Assembly (NCBI RefSeq): GCF_014805685.1
Contig: NC_060911.1
Coordinates: 14,938,212 to 15,002,211, forward strand
Direction: 5' to 3'
Length of the DNA: 64,000 nucleotides
Origin: Silurus meridionalis
Lineage: Eukaryota; Chordata; Actinopteri; Siluriformes; Siluridae
Numbering within the stretch: the first letter of the stretch is position 1; each line of letters opens with the position of its first letter. The position numbers and the translations under genes are program-made. Shown piece by piece: positions 31,640 through 43,196 of the stretch. Below the pieces are notes generated by a model. That model was given only the letters and a program-made list of their open reading frames with translations, was not told the origin of the DNA and did no database searches.

Positions 31640-32201
31640 CCCCATATTTTACAAACATTTTTAAAACTACGTTTTCACAATTCATAGAGAATGAGAAATA
31701 AATTTCATTGCGGTTTAACTTTCCGATTCTACGGTTTGCTTTCACAGATCTCAAACAGGGACTACACTAAAATAGGTAAAAAAATAAGAAAAAAATGGAA
31801 ATATTTCAGTAAAACCTGCTTCTACTATATTCTTAGATCTCAATACAAAGCAAACAAACAAAGAATCAGGAGGAACCAGGACCATGAGGATGAGGAGGGC
31901 TGCAATTAAACAGTTTTAGATTCGAGTTTTACTCAGTGAACAGATGAGAACTGATAGAACTATAATAAAGAGACGCCCAGTTATGAAGATCTCCTTTGAG
32001 CCCGGTTCAGTAATGAGGAATTCATTTATAATAACTAATTTGTAAGGACCACCTCTGTCTTGTTCCTGTCAATCACCACATTAACATTAACAAACATCTG
32101 CACTCTGAACCATTGAAAGGGAACCAGCCTCTTGTGTGTGTGAGAGCGGGTAGAAACCATCTCAATCATGTAGTGTATATGAGATAGATAGATAGACAGA
32201 C

Positions 32202-32280
<79 letters not shown>

Positions 32281-32531
32281 TATAGTGTCTGATCTTAATG
32301 AAGAATTAAAAGACTCAGATTTATACAATAGAAATACTTTTAATTTCAGGTTTTATCACAGGCTTCATGTCAACAACATATTTAAAAATGCAGATAATTC
32401 ATCTCTGCCTTCATTAGACGCAGTCACACACACACACACACACACACCCACCCCTACCTGGAAAAATAGGAAAAAAAAAAAAAACACAGACAGTTTTATG
32501 ATGGATTAAAATAATTATGAGCCCTATATAT

Positions 32532-32589
<58 letters not shown>

Positions 32590-32767
32590 TCTGTGGACAG
32601 CGACACGATGATTGAAGTAACTTCTACCTGGACAAGGCAGTGATCCTGGGAAATAAACAAAATATTTATTAGCACAGACGCACCCAAACATCTGTATCAC
32701 ACCCACACATCTGCATCATCAGAGATGTGTATCGGTATGAACTATTATCAGGTATCCACCTGCGCTA

Positions 32768-32838
<71 letters not shown>

Positions 32839-33014
32839 CTCTGGTCATCCAAATAACGGTAACAGTGTAACCATAGCAACCATCATCTTACTGGTTTGAC
32901 CCAGGACAACTGAGGACTCACCCACACACATGACTCAGGAGCTAATGAAGCGGTTCTGATACCAAAAACCCAGAAAGCAGCTAATTTACATATTTACACT
33001 CACTATCAGGATTG

Positions 33015-33076
<62 letters not shown>

Positions 33077-33079
33077 AGC
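31640..33079. other. Region between tRNA-Lys and the patl1 stop codon
   Basis: This holds a (GA)n tract at about 32198-32278 and (CA)n tracts at about 32543-32587 and 32771-32836. A (TG)n tract lies at 33016-33065, immediately beyond the patl1 stop. A TTTATT at 32665-32670, read on the minus strand, is a plausible patl1 polyadenylation signal. No other gene was seen. Confidence 0.6.
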
Positions 33080-33630
33080 TCACTGTAGTTTCTCCTGCAG
33101 CTGCTCGAGCCTCTGGCGGTCGACGTAGCGAGAGAAGAGAGAGAGGAGGTTGGGCGGGGTGAAGAGAGGAGGAGACAAGGAGGAGGAGGGAACCTGGAGC
33201 AGCTCCCTCGTTATTGAGAACACCAACTCCGTCCTGAAACACCACAGCGTTACAGCGTTACTCACAACCAACAATGGAGGAGGAAGAGTGTGTGTTACAG
33301 GTGATAATGATGTAGTGATGATGTGCAGATGATGATCTCACCAGCGGTTATCATCCATGAGCTGACAGTTGGGATCGGAGCTCTGCATTCTCTCTCCCTC
33401 GCTCAGGATCAGGTAAAGCAGCGTCACACCAAACTGCAAAAAGCACAGTGTTACACACACACCTCTCACTTAGTAACAATAAAAACATTGTGTGTGTGTG
33501 TTACTTTGTTTTGCAGCACGCGGGGAAAGTGGCCGTCGCTCCCCTGCAGCTCCTGCAGCAGGTCAGTGAGGGCGGAGCTCGACATGGAATGGATCACACC
33601 TGCAACCGGCTCCACCAACCAGCACAGCAC

Positions 33631-33710
<80 letters not shown>

Positions 33711-33971
33711 TTACTCAAAATGCTGAAAGTAATGGCCCCTATTAAAGAGTAAGGAGTTTGTGTGTAAAGAACACACCCAGAATGGTGAGGTCATAAAAAG
33801 TGGGTGTGGCTACCTGATCATGCTTGTCCTTCTTGGCCAGAGCAGGAAGATTGCGAGCGATTCCCATGACGACCACAGCAGCTTGGGATGAAGGCAGGAA
33901 GGGGAGGAGCCTAGCGATGAGGCGTTTTCCTTTACGCACAGACATGATCATCAAGCACTGCTCATCATTCA

Positions 33972-34034
<63 letters not shown>

Positions 34035-34898
34035 ATCGAATGACGCTGGGAATTCCCCACATTGGATTAATTTTATTAATCAGGATCAGTCATGGATGAA
34101 CTCCTCGTCTCGTCTCCTCACCTGTTGTCCCACTCCTTCTCTCGCAGCGAGTTGTAGAGCTGCAGCATGTTGGTTTTGTGCTGCTCCAGCAGAGCTTCTC
34201 TTTCCTCTTCTGGGGTTTGAAGAAACTTCTTCTCGAAGTCCTGAACCTCCAGAAGCAGACTGTACATCTACACACACCATCACACATATTTAAAGCACTG
34301 ATGTCCACTCTAAATCTTTCTAAAACTTTGCTTACATCCTGTCGGAATGTTGACGTCCTGTAAATATTCTACAAAGCAGGATATGAAACTAAACTAAGCA
34401 ACTTATGTCATATTCAAATGTAAAATTCGCATCTCATACTGGAAGTGAAAATCAAGCATTTATGCAAAAAAAAAAAAAAAAAAAAATCATACTGCCCCCT
34501 ACTGGCAGGAAGCTGTTCTTACACCAGACTGCAAGACAAAAGCTTGGAAGGTAATAAACGGAATGTTATGTAAACTCAGTGTGACTGCTCACCTTCTCCA
34601 CAGTGTAGAGGATCTGCCGTCTCTTATTCCACACCTGCTTCTCTCTCTTCTCCTGAGCAAACACAACCACATTCGTTTTAGAAAGAGATCAGACTGAACA
34701 CACAAGTGCGAGCGAGACGTAAAGCTCTAACCTCGTCATCGGTGCGACTCGTCACCACGGCGTCTATCATCTTCCTCGGATTGTTCACACTGGACACGGT
34801 GAGCTTACCCAGAGAACCGGCGAACTGCACTGTACACACATACACACACTTATTAGGATGTTTCTAAAGCAAAACGCATTAAGGGAGAACCGTGCATG

Positions 34899-34937
<39 letters not shown>

Positions 34938-35099
34938 ACCTGGGCGGTAGGTGTGCTCAATCTTGGCCACCTGAGGAGTGATGAGTTTGGTGGCATGCTC
35001 CTTCCTGCTGCTGTCTCGATCTCGCTCCTGACGTTTCTCCATCTTTTCATAATAATTCTAAACATTCAGGTTAAATGAAAGTCAGGTCACATCCCGGGA

Positions 35100-35134
<35 letters not shown>

Positions 35135-35887
35135 CTGGTAGTAGTAGTCGTCCAGGTAAGGATCAGTGCTCTGCAGCTGCATCATCTGAATGCGAGCCAC
35201 CCATTCCTTCTCCTTCTGAGTCATCAGATTACTGTAGGGGTCCCTGATCCTCCTGTCCCCTCCTCCTCCAACTCTCGCACCACTACCGAGAAGATAGAAA
35301 GAAAAAAAAGAGAGAAGAATGAGACAGTCAGAAGGACACACAGATCACCGCCTCAGTAAAGTGGAAACCTGTTCCAGATACTACACCCTGCACACACAAA
35401 GCCTTCTGCTTGCATGTAAAGTGGGCGGAGCTAACCATAACATTCAACTAAACCTGACCTTCATGTTGAACTGCTTCTTTGCCACCCAGTTAACCCAGTT
35501 ATCACAGCTACACCAGTACGGGGTCATTTCTAAAACACTTACTTAAAAAGCTGTCCTTTAAGCCTCCTCATTAGAATATCAGGCCACACCCCTTAACATT
35601 TCTGTGTAAAATATTCACTGGCCGTTTTCAGAAGACGTTGCAGTGTGCCCTCTATCATGTCGTGTATAAACACACCCTCTGCTCTGCATCCTCTGCGTGA
35701 GCATCCTGCGGTGCTGGGGGTGGAGGTGGGTGGTGTTGTGGCGGATAGGTGGAGGGGCGTGGTTAGGATGAGGGCCGTGAGGGCCGTGAAGACCCACTCT
35801 AGGAGGCGGCTGCCCAAAGTAAGGCCTAAAGCCTCCAGCAGCACCAGGCAGCATGGGAGGAGCAGGACCACGGGAAAATGGACCCAC

Positions 35888-35945
<58 letters not shown>

Positions 35946-36203
35946 GAGGGAGGGGGTTTGAAGCCTGCACGTATGTGTGAGGAGGAGTCCAAGGAGCTTG
36001 AGGAGGTAGAAGAGTGAAAGAGCGTGTGTGTAAGTGTGTGTTACCTGAGAGTTGAGCAGTTGTGCTCGCTGTATCTGAGAGAGGACAGGAGCGACTCCAG
36101 CCGGGAACGGAGGACGACACAGAGGAGAGTTCTGAGAGTGAAAGAGAGAGATGGAGGAAGTCTTTTTAAAATAGTGCCAAAACAATACCAAGCACCTTCC
36201 TGG

Positions 36204-36266
<63 letters not shown>

Positions 36267-37002
36267 TGTGCACGCGTGCGACTCACAGCCATGTTCAGCA
36301 GGGTGTTGGGTGAGAGGCGCTCGGGGAAGGGAGGAGGGAAACGGTGAGGAACTGGAGCTCTGACATGCACCGCAGTCGGATGGTGAATCTAAGGAATGAA
36401 GAAAAAAAAAAGTTAAGAAAGCGTAAAGCAGCAGCAAACTAGGCCCAAAACGGTCCTTACCATATTGTGGGCGGAGCTAATTTCAACTAACGAGAACACA
36501 ATATTGTAATTATTATGATTTTATTTGCAAAGAAATTCACTTATTAGCAAATCAAATTGGGAAACTGAGCTACACCGAGACTTCGTGTCAGCAAACTGGA
36601 TAAAGAGTCCTCAATGGCGACCCGCATGGACGGATCAGAACCGAGCACAAAAGCTCGTGTACCTGCTGATTCAGGGCGTGGCTCATGGGCTGTTTGGGCG
36701 GAGTTCCGATCGGTATCGCTCGGACAGGAGGACTTCCAATTACGGGTGAGGAGGAACGAGGGGGCGGGACTCTTTCAGACAATCACGCCCCTCCTCCCTG
36801 CTAATTGGAGGAGTCCGTTTTGGAAGTTCTTTCATCATGGACATTAAAGGAGAATCCTAGAGAGGAAGAAATCAAATATAATCCGGAAGTTATTACATCT
36901 GTTTTATTTCAATTAAAATAAGTTTTAGAGAACACGACTTAAATAAACTAATTTTACAGAACAAGTAGTGGGTTTTTCTTGTTTTATGTTTTTTACAGGA
37001 CA

Positions 37003-37039
<37 letters not shown>

Positions 37040-37158
37040 ACCTCCATGTGCGTGACGAGTCCATGTGTAACACTAACAGGACCAAAGCCTATGTTGTTCT
37101 CCCAAATACTGTGCGAGTTCATCTGCTAAATAATAAACAGTGAGTGTTAATGACCTTC

Positions 37159-37206
<48 letters not shown>

Positions 37207-38889
37207 CCTGCTGCAGTGGCACTGTCCCTCTGTGCAGGAGGTGTTGTTGTTGCTGGTAGCTGAGCAGCGAGTGGGACATGCCACTCAAACCCGCAGGTAA
37301 AGCCTGATTGGTCAGTGCTGACGGGGGAAGGTGGGATCTGTCCAGCTCGGCCGCACCCACCTCTGCGATGGCAGGATCCGAGTCGAGGATGAGGTGAGCC
37401 AAAGACTCGGCCAAATCTCCCCCGGCCTTGTCCTCAGAGCCGAGCAGAGAGAGGGAGGACGTGGAAGGAGGGGGAAGAGAAGACGGGAGAGGGGGAAGAG
37501 AAGACGGGAGAGGGACGCTCTCGGGCGGAGGAGGGACCACGGACGACGCGTCGCCTCCTCCCAATAACCCGTCTCTCTCATCCAGCTCGGCCAGGCGTGC
37601 ATGCTCCTCCTGCCAGTCATCATCTGAGGAGGAGGAAAGGTGGAAGAAGAAAGACAGAAAGAGAGAGGAAATAAATGTGCACTTTTTATCCCGTTTATTC
37701 ACACTGTAAACGAAACCTTGTTGAAAGGCGCAAACGCTGCAGATTTACCGATGGCTCCGGCACCAAACGTGTCATCGTTGAACTGGTCGATTTCCTCTTC
37801 TTCCCCTACCAGACCCTCCTCCTCCTCCTCCAGGGTGCAGTCATCATCAAAGGACTAAAGGGAGAGGAGAAAAACAGAACATCGGTTAGAATCAACTCAT
37901 CAGACCAAAGGACTGATCTAATGTCCAAGCACAAGTCTTATGGTTGTTGTTTTTTCTGAAGTAATGGTTTCTCTGCCACAGTTCGAGCACGAAGCCCGGA
38001 CTCACGCAGGATCTTCTCAACAGTAGATGTTGAAACATTTCTGCGGCTTGAAGCATTTATTTCAAACGTCATGGAGTGTGAGATTCATCCCCACTGACAT
38101 CAAACTCCTTTCACTCATTCATCTAACAGACACTAATAATCCTGTAGGGTCTCAGGAAATGTATAAATACAGATTTCAGATCAACTTTTACTTGTTTAGG
38201 TATTTGATGTTTAAGGGGTTAATTAATTAGTTCATTAATACCTACAATTATTCTCAGGATGAGGGTTTATATTAATATTTTAATTACAATATCACAGCTA
38301 GTTGTTTTAGCTGGTTTATAAATAATAATAATGTTCATTAGAACACTGGTTAGTGAGAAATAAGACTCGTTAACCTGTTTAGCTCGCTAACTAACTAGTC
38401 AGTCTATTACACGAGTTCACTCAGGGCTGGAAAGAATATAATTACGTTTAAAATGACTTTAAATATGAATGTATTATAAATATTAAATCATTTCCACTTT
38501 CGATATTCCATAAAAGTGACACCGGTGCTCTTAGCCTAGCTTAGGCCTTTTTCCCGCCCGTATTTCCGCACATCCCGCCTCCTGTGCAGTGATTGGCCAG
38601 CTCCTCAGGCTCGTACGCGCTCATTGGACACTCTGATTGTATGTAAAAACAACTAACCAATCAGATACTACGATACGGGATTTGCCTGAAAACGGGTAGT
38701 GGGAAAAATAAGAAAGGCCTTTACGCAGGGCCTTAGCCGGTCCTGTCGGTAAACAATGACATGGAGACGAGCTCGCGCGCCCGACAAAACGTCTCCGGTT
38801 CGCTCGCGCGGATCAGGAAAAAAAATCCCTGCAGATTAAACCGAAAACATAGAAATTAAAAAAGTGTTCTTTACCTGAAAACGGAACAT
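33080..38889 (-). CDS. patl1: PAT1 homolog 1, decapping scaffold, 17 exons (one frameshift)
   Basis: P-body scaffold linking DDX6, LSM1-7 and the decapping enzyme. Minus-strand coding exons: 38889-38875, 37854-37749, 37623-37208, 37122-37042, 36856-36663, 36388-36287, 36131-36045, 35887-35676, 35282-35135, 35057-34940, 34829-34732, 34652-34593, 34267-34122, 33973-33814, 33630-33505, 33433-33342 and 33233-33080. With one missing base in exon 5 restored in count only, the length is 771 residues, matching vertebrate PATL1. Seen: the acidic N-terminus with [10 protein letters not shown] (DDX6-binding type), [73 protein letters not shown], and the C-terminal [19 protein letters not shown]. Exon 5 shifts frame between REEGRD and LSERV near 36780, giving a premature stop as printed. 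Homology across the break and matching phases of all other exons suggest a sequence error. Confidence 0.93.
33632..33708. repeat. (CA)n tract at patl1 exon 15 acceptor
   Basis: On the coding strand the tract is (TG)n ending in TAG, directly abutting exon 15. Confidence 0.95.
33975..34031. repeat. (CA)n tract at patl1 exon 14 acceptor
   Basis: On the coding strand the tract is (TG)n ending in TAG at the exon 14 boundary. Confidence 0.95.
35104..35133. repeat. (TG)n tract at patl1 exon 9 donor
   Basis: On the coding strand the donor itself is GTACACACA..., so the repeat starts within the splice signal. Confidence 0.95.
35890..35941. repeat. (AG)n tract forming patl1 exon 8 polypyrimidine tract
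   Basis: About 50 nt of perfect (CT)n on the coding strand ending in CAG, directly adjacent to exon 8 ([13 protein letters not shown]). Confidence 0.95.
36209..36265. repeat. (TG)n-(GA)n compound repeat
   Basis: A TG run continuing into a short GA run in the patl1 intron, about 20-80 nt beyond the exon 6 donor. Confidence 0.9.
37007..37202. repeat. Two (TG)n tracts flanking patl1 exon 4
   Basis: Tracts at about 37007-37035 and 37162-37202. They start a few nt beyond the donors of exon 4 and exon 3 respectively, as (CA)n on the coding strand. Confidence 0.9.
38543..38720. repeat. Imperfect inverted repeat upstream of patl1, MITE candidate
   Basis: The left arm, AGGCCTTTTTCCCGCCCGTA, and the right arm, reading in reverse AGGCCTTTCTTATTTTTCCC, are imperfect complements about 140 nt apart. 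ATTGG/CCAAT boxes lie between them. The segment is in patl1 intron 1, close to the start codon. A clear target-site duplication was not found. Confidence 0.35.
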
Positions 38890-39030
38890 GTATGGGGTCT
38901 AAAGGAGGTGTTCGCAAGCTCGATTCCCCCCCGCGCGCATGTTACGCAGCTCTCAGAATCTCCGCGTGAACGCGCGCGCCGCCGCCAGCTCGGGAGCGCG
39001 CCCTGCGCCGCCATTTTTCTACGTCACGCG
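38890..39030 (-). promoter_or_regulatory. patl1 CpG-rich promoter
   Basis: CpG-dense sequence just upstream of the ATG at 38889. On the minus strand a YY1-type AAAATGGCGG box lies at 39008-39017, and a CRE-like TACGTCA at 39020-39026. The open frame read in the other direction here is GC-rich noise. The promoter role is inferred. Confidence 0.6.
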
Positions 39031-39739
39031 CTCAGAACGTCAAACGCACAGGACTGTACCAAATAATAGGACTGTACCAAAACAAAGTCTATTAGATTAT
39101 TCTTTATACATATTTATACTACACACAAGTTTGTAACATGAACATTTACATAAATTATATTAAAATTACACTGTTTATATAAGAAATATACTCAATCCTA
39201 CTTAAAGGAAAAAAAATCTGTGTATAAAAAAATCATCTAGTTCTAAAAATTCATTTATTTTCCTAATTTAGTTCCAGCATTTGAACATCTACCTTCTGAT
39301 GTGCTTCCAAAATCCAGTCCACATATCAATGCTGATATTATTACTGATACTGACCATGGACTCCTGGCCTCTGGAGAAGATCATCAGGTTCCTCCATTAA
39401 ACCCAGCACCAGGTCATTCTGAACTGTGTACCAAACAAAAGGTCCAGCAGGAGCTCTGGTGCCTGTTCCAGCCAATGTGCACTCCAGCATCAGGTCTACC
39501 AGACCATATAATAAAAACATATATATATTTTCAAAATATATTTACATAAATATTTTCTAGAAATACTTTTTTTCCTCCATATTTTGTAAAATATTTTTAA
39601 AATCATAAAAAAAGATTTTGCCCTCCATATATTTCAATCCAAGAAAATAAATTCACATATAACAGTTTAAGAAAATATTTATTTTATGTCTAAAACATAT
39701 ACATATACAGTAACACACTTCACAAATCAAACAAGGAAC

Positions 39740-39743
<4 letters not shown>

Positions 39744-39797
<54 letters not shown>
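39744..39797. repeat. (AT)n microsatellite
   Basis: Perfect AT run in AT-rich intergenic sequence. Confidence 0.95.
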
Positions 39798-39801
<4 letters not shown>

Positions 39802-40025
39802 CTAATAAAAAATGTATTGATACTTTGATCTCCATCCTCTAAGGTTGGAAATGTAGTTCCTCGACCCTAAAATATATTTTGAAATGTTTCATCATTTTTG
39901 GTTTTGGTTTAAATGAAATATATATTAACATTCAACATATTTTTAACATATATTTTAAATATATTTTGTTAAAAAAAAAAAATGTACCGTATGGGATGGC
40001 CGTGCCTTACATCACATTGTCTGCA

Positions 40026-40160
40026 GGACAACCCAGGAGCGTTCATGAGAGCTCTTAGAAGATTCCCCAGAAACATGGGACTGGACCAAATCCCAGTGAG
40101 CAATCCACCTGCTGTTCCCCACGTTCTGGTGAAGCCCAGCTTGAGTTTGCAGACCTGCTG
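40026..40160 (+). other. Possible terminal exon of an unrecognised gene
   Basis: A CTGCAG acceptor-like site is followed by an open stretch reading DNPGAFMRALRRFPRNMGLD and ending QTC then TGA. AATAAA comes about 25 nt after the stop. Base composition is less AT-rich than the surroundings. A second open, hydrophobic stretch lies upstream at about 39330-39400 (MLILLLILTMDSW). I do not recognise either piece and could not join them into a gene with certainty. It may be chance. Confidence 0.25.
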
Positions 40161-41211
40161 AAGTCCCTGAACCAGCCCTCAATAAAGTTGATAAACTAAT
40201 AAAACAAAAGGTCTCATGGAGCTTTTTTTTGGAGTTTAATAGAATCTTTAAACCGACTCAAGGATTATTTAAAGGTTGAAAGGTCCCACAAGCCTCCACA
40301 GGGTCTCCCTCGTCCGAATCATTGTACAGACACGTACCTGGTGATGTTTTGAAAATTGTGACCTTAAACAGCAAAAGCAAAATTCATTTCTAAAACCTAA
40401 AACCACAAAACACAGAGCCAAAAGTGTGTTTTTGTTTGAAAGCAACTAATGAAACTAAAAGTGACAGTGAATTTATAAAAGCCTGCCTACCACCTCCTCA
40501 TTTCCCTACAAGCTGTGTAAGACACTGATATTAATATTAACACTGGTATTATTATTAATATTGGCACCAGTCAGTTGCTGATAATGATCTAAATACTCAT
40601 AATGATGCCCTCACCTGTTTCCTCCATCCCTGTCTGTCTGTTCATGTTCATGCTTCTATCTTCTCCATAAAAAGACAAACTCGGTGCTAATCATAATATA
40701 CGAACCTCATGAAGGACTCCATGCACATGAGAAAGAAGAAACCAGATGGGCGTCACATGATCACAGTATACAACCACACTGACCGAGAGACAGACAGCAA
40801 GTGATCGTTAATCATCAGAGCCATGCAGGTAATCGAGTGCGAGGAAAAGTCCGAGAACATCTACGCCAACGTAGAGAGGCTGAGAGAACTTCAAATCAGA
40901 GCGAAATCTTTGACAACATCTACCTGAATACAATCACTGAGATTCCAGGTAAAAAAAGATATCTACAAATTCTAAAAAAAAAAAACCCAAACACATTTAC
41001 AATTATTTTAATATTTAAAATGCAATTAAAATTATTCAAATTATTCAAATTATTAAATATTTATTTAAAAGTGAATTGTAATAAAAGGGAAAAAAAAGCA
41101 ATCGTTTATTTCACTGTCAAAATGAACACAAAGTTTTTATAATAATGTAAATTATTCTTACGAAAGAATTTATATTTATATATATTAATAATATTTTATT
41201 TATACAGTACC

Positions 41212-41660
41212 AGTAGTTTTGACACCTTCTCCTTCAGTGGTTTTTTCTTTATTTTTTATTCTTTTTAACATTGTACATTAATACTGAAGAATTCAATCTA
41301 AGAACACGTATGAAATTAAATTGTAAACAACGACGTGTTGAAGATCCAAGAATATGTTTAATATTTTCGATTTTTTAAAGGTTTTGCTTTGATGGCAGCT
41401 TTGCACACACTTGGGATTCTCTTGATCAGATTCAAGAGTTCCCAGAGATGTTTTGTGCTTGTTGGCTGCTTTTCCTTCACTTTTCAGTCCAACTCATCCC
41501 AAACCATCTCACCTGGATTTAGATGGTGATTATTAAGGCCAGGTCATCTGATGCAGCACTCCATCACTCTCCTTCTTGTACAAATAGCTCTTACAGAACC
41601 TAGAGGTGTGTTTGCCCTGTTGGAAAACAAATGATGGTCTACACTAATGTTCTGTAGACA
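41212..41660 (-). mobile_element. Tc1-like transposon remnant with one terminal repeat
   Basis: The left end, CAGTACCAGTAGTTTTGACA followed by CCTTCTC, is a Tc1-type terminal repeat. The interior contains antisense transposase text, for example GATGCAGCACTCCATCACTC and GCACACACTTGGGATTCTC. The other end is missing. It lies in intron 1 of the lectin gene. Confidence 0.8.
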
Positions 41661-42734
41661 TGTTCTGTCAGACTTTAGATTTTTTTGTTTTTCTGCCCAG
41701 GTTTCACATTGAGTTATTTTTGTCTGATGATCGATCATAAAAATATAACAAAACACCACGAAAGCAGTAGTGAGATTGTAACCAGATCCCTTTCGCAGGT
41801 TCTGCAGGTGCATCTGAAAGAAGAAAATCGAAGTTCCCCAGCCTGTCTGCAAGGCGTCTGGGGTTCCTGTGTGTTCTCCTGCTGACTGTAATCATTATAC
41901 TGTGTATAAAACACAGCATTGACACGCATCAAATGTGGAGAGATCATGAGAACATGACTGTACAGAGAGACCAGTTACTGACCAGGTATAACATCGTGAC
42001 TATAGACAAGAACATTTTACAGAGCAGTTATGACACCATAAACATGGAGAAAAACAGGTTACTGGACCTGAACAACAACCTGACTTTGGTGAGAGATGCA
42101 CTGCAGAAGAAACTCAGTAAAATGAGTGAGTCGTAACTTCTAAAGATATCAAACTAACCGAGAACCCCAATCATTCCTCCACCAGTTTAAAGCTCTGATG
42201 TTATTGTTCCTGCAGGTTTTTGTTTATATCCATGGAAGAGTTTCTCATCCAGCTGTTATTTATTGTTCTCCAAGAAACAAAGCTGGGAGCAGAGCAGAAA
42301 GGAGTGTAAGAATGTAGGTGCAGATCTGGTGATCATCAACAGCAGAGAGGAACAGGTGAGTGGAACCCAGGGAAGAGATTGGAAATCAATCCATATTTGT
42401 GAAGACATCATTTATGTTTCCAGCTGTAGCAATTTGTTTCAGATTTCAAAATGAAAATGTGGATTGGACTGACTGACCAGGACCAGGAGGGACAGTGGAA
42501 ATGGGTGGATAACACACCTCTGGAATTTGGGTATGGACCAGTCAAAAGTTATTGATTTAAGATGTGAGTCATAAAATCCAATATTTATCAGTAGCTGAAC
42601 AGTGAACCTCTGGTTCTTTCATCTACTCAACATGAGGTTCAGAAAGGTGAAGATCTGATTTAAAAAAAAAGTAACAATCTGTGTTTAGATGATTATTAGA
42701 AAAGTGGTAAAAAAAAAAATCTAATCCCAGCACC

Positions 42735-42880
42735 ACCAGCAGAAGAAGAATGTAAGTTTCCAATCCCACCACCACCACTGCTGGGCCCTTGAGCAAGGCC
42801 CTTAGCCCTCATCTGCTCAGAGTATAAATGAGATAATTGTAAGTTGATTGAAATAAGGGCATCTGGTAAATGTCATAGCT
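42735..42880 (+). repeat. Fish SINE fragment
   Basis: The text GGGCCCTTGAGCAAGGCCCT, then ATAAATGAGATAATTGTAAG and AAGGGCATCTGGTAAATGTC, is a familiar fish SINE body and tail. It sits in intron 4 of the lectin gene. Confidence 0.7.
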
Positions 42881-43096
42881 GGAAATGAATTGTAGAGCCT
42901 TTTCTGCATCTCCTGATGTTCACTGTGTCTCCTTGGGTTTTTTAGGTACTGGAGGAACAGTGAGCCGAATGACTCGGGTAATGAGGACTGTGCTGAGCTT
43001 GTATCTAATAATAACAACACACCAGACTTACTCAACTGGAATGATGTTCAATGCACTCATGATCTTTATGGGTTGTGTGAAAAGAAGATGCAGTAA

Positions 43097-43160
43097 TGAA
43101 TAACGGCTCAGACGAGTGTCTGCGTTCAGTCTGTAGATGCTGAAGTAATGTTGAGGGCTG

Positions 43161-43196
<36 letters not shown>

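Larger units (their letters stand above)
40823..43096 (+). pseudogene. CD209-like C-type lectin receptor, five exons, two frameshifts
   Basis: Type II membrane receptor of the fish CD209/CLEC kind. Exons are 40823-40948, 41808-42125, 42216-42355, 42443-42530 and 42946-43096. Allowing two missing bases the length is about 274 residues. The cytoplasmic part has two tyrosine motifs, SENIYANV and DNIYLNT. A membrane segment (LGFLCVLLLTVIIILCI) and an Asn-rich coiled stalk follow. The lectin domain starts CLYPWKSFSSSCYLLFS and contains WIGLTDQDQEGQWKWVD. It carries EPN (NSEPNDSGNEDC, mannose-type Ca site) and WND (LNWNDVQC), and ends CEKKMQ. One base is missing in exon 1, between the two tyrosine motifs, and one in exon 4, at the start of MKMWIGL. 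As printed the gene is broken, but the intact exon 5 and conserved phases allow either recent inactivation or sequencing indels. Tc1 and SINE fragments lie in its introns. Confidence 0.75.

Noticed and set aside
33323..33745. Histidine/threonine-rich open frames over (CA)n
   Set aside because: They are translations of the microsatellite and of patl1 exons in antisense.
38939..39136. GC-rich open frame on the plus strand upstream of patl1
   Set aside because: It lies in the CpG-rich patl1 promoter and reads as alanine- and arginine-rich noise.
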